NCBI GenBank assembly: GCA_029219285.1
Contig: JAQXTC010000015.1
Span: 1 to 36,329 of the forward strand
DNA length: 36,329 nucleotides
Direction: 5' to 3'
From: Clostridiaceae bacterium
Lineage (GTDB): Bacteria; Bacillota; Clostridia; Clostridiales; Clostridiaceae
The notes under the pieces were generated by a model. The model ran no database searches. It saw only the letters and a program-made list of their open reading frames with translations, and was not told where the DNA came from. Both the position numbers and the translations under genes were made by a program. Of the stretch, positions 34,481 to 36,329 are shown piece after piece; within the stretch, counting starts at the first letter, position 1; each line of letters opens with the position of its first letter.

Positions 34481-34487
34481 GTTAGGA

Positions 34488-34518
34488 AAGATGAACTTTT
34501 ATAGTTCATCTTTTTTTA
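34488..34518 (+). terminator. DUF1858 gene intrinsic terminator
   Basis: AAAGATGAACT-tttat-AGTTCATCTTTTTTT. Confidence 0.87.
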
Positions 34519-34545
34519 TAAAGAAAATTACATCAAGTAACAAGA

Positions 34546-34571
34546 ATATTATGTGATTATTAACATAATAT
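34546..34571. promoter_or_regulatory. Operator-like inverted repeat upstream of the DUF819 gene
   Basis: ATATTATGT-gattatta-ACATAATAT, perfect 9-bp arms overlapping a probable -35 region (TACAAT -10 at 34585-34590). Confidence 0.4.
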
Positions 34572-34625
34572 GATTTAAGTGTGCTACAATAAGTAGCATA
34601 GAAATTATGAAGGAGGAAGTGTGTT

Positions 34626-35837
34626 ATGGATACACTTATTAGTGCTGATAATACGTGGGCTTTGTTATCGATTATGTGTGGTTCTGTTGCTATATCAATA
34701 TGGCTTGAACAGAAATATCAATGGGCTTCTAAAATTTCAGGCGCTATATTGGCACTTATATTTGCACTTGTATTTACTAATTTAAATATAATACCAACAA
34801 GTTGTGAGTTATATGATAATGTTATATGGGGATTTGCAGTGCCACTTGCAATTCCATTATTACTTTTACAATGTAATATAAAAAAGATTTGGAAAGAAAC
34901 AGGTCGTTTACTTATTCTATTTTTAATTGGAGCAGTAGGATCATGTTGTGGGGCAGTTCTTGGTTACTTTTTATTAAGAGGTAATATAAATGAATTGAAT
35001 GGATTAGCTGCTATGATGACAGGGTCATATATAGGTGGAGGAATAAACTTTACAGCATTAGCAGATGCATTTAAAGTTTCAGGAACTATGATTTCAGCCA
35101 CAACGGTAGCAGATAATTTAGTAACTGCAACATCTATGTTTTTGTTACTTACAATTCCTGCTGTAGGGTTCTTTAAAAAACATTTTAAACATCCTCATAT
35201 TGATGAAGTGGAGAGAGAAAGTAATTCGGGAAATAATGAAAATGCAGCAGCTGCATATTGGTCTAAGAAAGAGATTTCATTAAAAGATATTGCAATTAAC
35301 TTTGCTTATGCATCTATAGTTGTAACAGTATCAAAATTAATAGCAGAAGGACTTTCAAATATTATTCCTACAGGTAATATAATACTTAATATGTGTAATA
35401 CTTTCTTTGGAAGTCAATATATTTGGATAACAACAATTTCTATTATTATTGCAGCTATTTTTGAAAAGCAAATTGAAGAACTTTCAGGTTATACAGAACT
35501 TGGAACATATTTAATATATTTATTTTTCTTTGTAATAGGTGTACCTGCATCAATTGCTATGATAATAGAAAATGCACCGTTACTATTTGTATTCACACTT
35601 ATAATTGCAGTAGTAAATATGATTTTCTGTTTTATTGGTGGTAAGCTTTTAAAATTTAATCTTGAAGATATAGTATTAGCTTCAAATGCTAATATAGGTG
35701 GACCTACAACAGCTGTAGCTATGGCAATTTCTAAAGGTTGGACAAAGTTAGTTGGACCTATAATGCTTATAGGAACGTTAGGATATGTAATAGGAACTTA
35801 CTTTGGAATTATTGTTGGAAGTCTATTAGGAGCTTAA
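34626..35837 (+). CDS. DUF819 family membrane protein
   Basis: 403 aa polytopic protein with GSYIGGGINFTALADAF and ASNANIGGPTTAVAMAISKGW repeats, typical of the DUF819 (YjcL-like) family. Confidence 0.9.
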   Translation: MDTLISADNTWALLSIMCGSVAISIWLEQKYQWASKISGAILALIFALVFTNLNIIPTSCELYDNVIWGFAVPLAIPLLLLQCNIKKIWKETGRLLILFLIGAVGSCCGAVLGYFLLRGNINELNGLAAMMTGSYIGGGINFTALADAFKVSGTMISATTVADNLVTATSMFLLLTIPAVGFFKKHFKHPHIDEVERESNSGNNENAAAAYWSKKEISLKDIAINFAYASIVVTVSKLIAEGLSNIIPTGNIILNMCNTFFGSQYIWITTISIIIAAIFEKQIEELSGYTELGTYLIYLFFFVIGVPASIAMIIENAPLLFVFTLIIAVVNMIFCFIGGKLLKFNLEDIVLASNANIGGPTTAVAMAISKGWTKLVGPIMLIGTLGYVIGTYFGIIVGSLLGA

Positions 35838-35852
35838 TTAAATAATATAAAT

Positions 35853-35892
35853 AAAAAAGAGTAGCTTTAAGTTTTTTAGAGCTACTCTTTTT
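35853..35892 (+). terminator. DUF819 gene intrinsic terminator (also the intron target)
   Basis: AAAAAAGAGTAGCT...AGCTACTCTTTTT. Confidence 0.88.
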
Positions 35893-35893
35893 G

Positions 35894-36329
35894 GTGCGCC
35901 CAGCATGGGCGTGCACTAATCGGTGAAAGTCCGTAACGGGGGCTGATAGTGCCAACCGTATAGCTTAAGACAAGGGTGTCCGTCGTGAGGCGGAATCTGA
36001 AGGAAGTCGGCGGCAAAGCTTTGGTCTGAGGTACACGAACTACATTTGAGGCTGATGTCTATGGGTAAGCTTGCAAAACAAAGCAAAGCCCTATAACTAT
36101 CCGAAATAGACAGAGTAAATGTAGCAGATAGATGAAGTGAAAGTGCACGTTCTTACCTGGGGAGGTCTGATAATATATCAATTAGTAGATGAAATTTCGA
36201 AATTGATAACCTATATAGTGATATATAGTTGAATTATCAGAAGTCAGCAGACGTCATAGTACCCGAGCTAATCGCGATAGCGGAGGGAAGGACTGAACAT
36301 TAGAAGGTTTACAACTTTGATAAATCTAA
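35894..36329 (+). mobile_element. Group IIC (bacterial class C) intron, 5' portion, truncated by the window edge
   Basis: GTGCGCCCAGCATGGGCGTGCA..., CAAGGGTGTCCGTCGTGAGGCGGAATCTGAAGGAAGTCGGCGGCAAAGC, GGTCTGAGGTACACGAACT, CAAAACAAAGCAAAGCCCT and TTCTTACCTGGGGAGGTCTG closely resemble the Oceanobacillus iheyensis group IIC intron as I recall it. The reverse transcriptase ORF and domains V/VI would lie beyond the window. Confidence 0.92.

Overview
This is an AT-rich Clostridium-type (Firmicutes) chromosome segment centred on the replication origin. The left end is the first ~45 nt of a 16S rRNA gene on the minus strand. It is followed on the minus strand by gyrA, gyrB, remB (DUF370), recF, an S4-domain gene (yaaA), dnaN and dnaA. 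A bipartite oriC flanks dnaA: DnaA boxes lie on both sides, and the dnaA-dnaN side has a six-unit DnaA-trio-like array. The plus-strand arm carries rpmH-rnpA-yidD-yidC-jag-mnmE-mnmG-rsmG-noc-soj-spo0J-DUF4446, DUF3343-mscS-DUF951, rpsF-ssb-rpsR, mazG-like-gdpP-rplI-lonC-dnaB, purA, DUF1858 and DUF819. Head-on exceptions are a cysteine-desulfurase-like gene with yyaC, and a chemotaxis receptor. Two perfect 16-bp parS sites are present. One directly follows spo0J and the other lies inside the desulfurase CDS. The right end runs into a group IIC intron inserted just after an intrinsic terminator. The gene content is mostly ordinary core genome. The best hunting results are a 16-bp perfect hairpin that buries the yyaC Shine-Dalgarno sequence and carries a SigF/G-like promoter in its 5' arm and loop, an unannotated structured RNA-like element between gyrA and 16S, an expanded group IIC intron domain, the parS inside a CDS, and several operator-like palindromes. 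No wholly new multi-gene system is evident.
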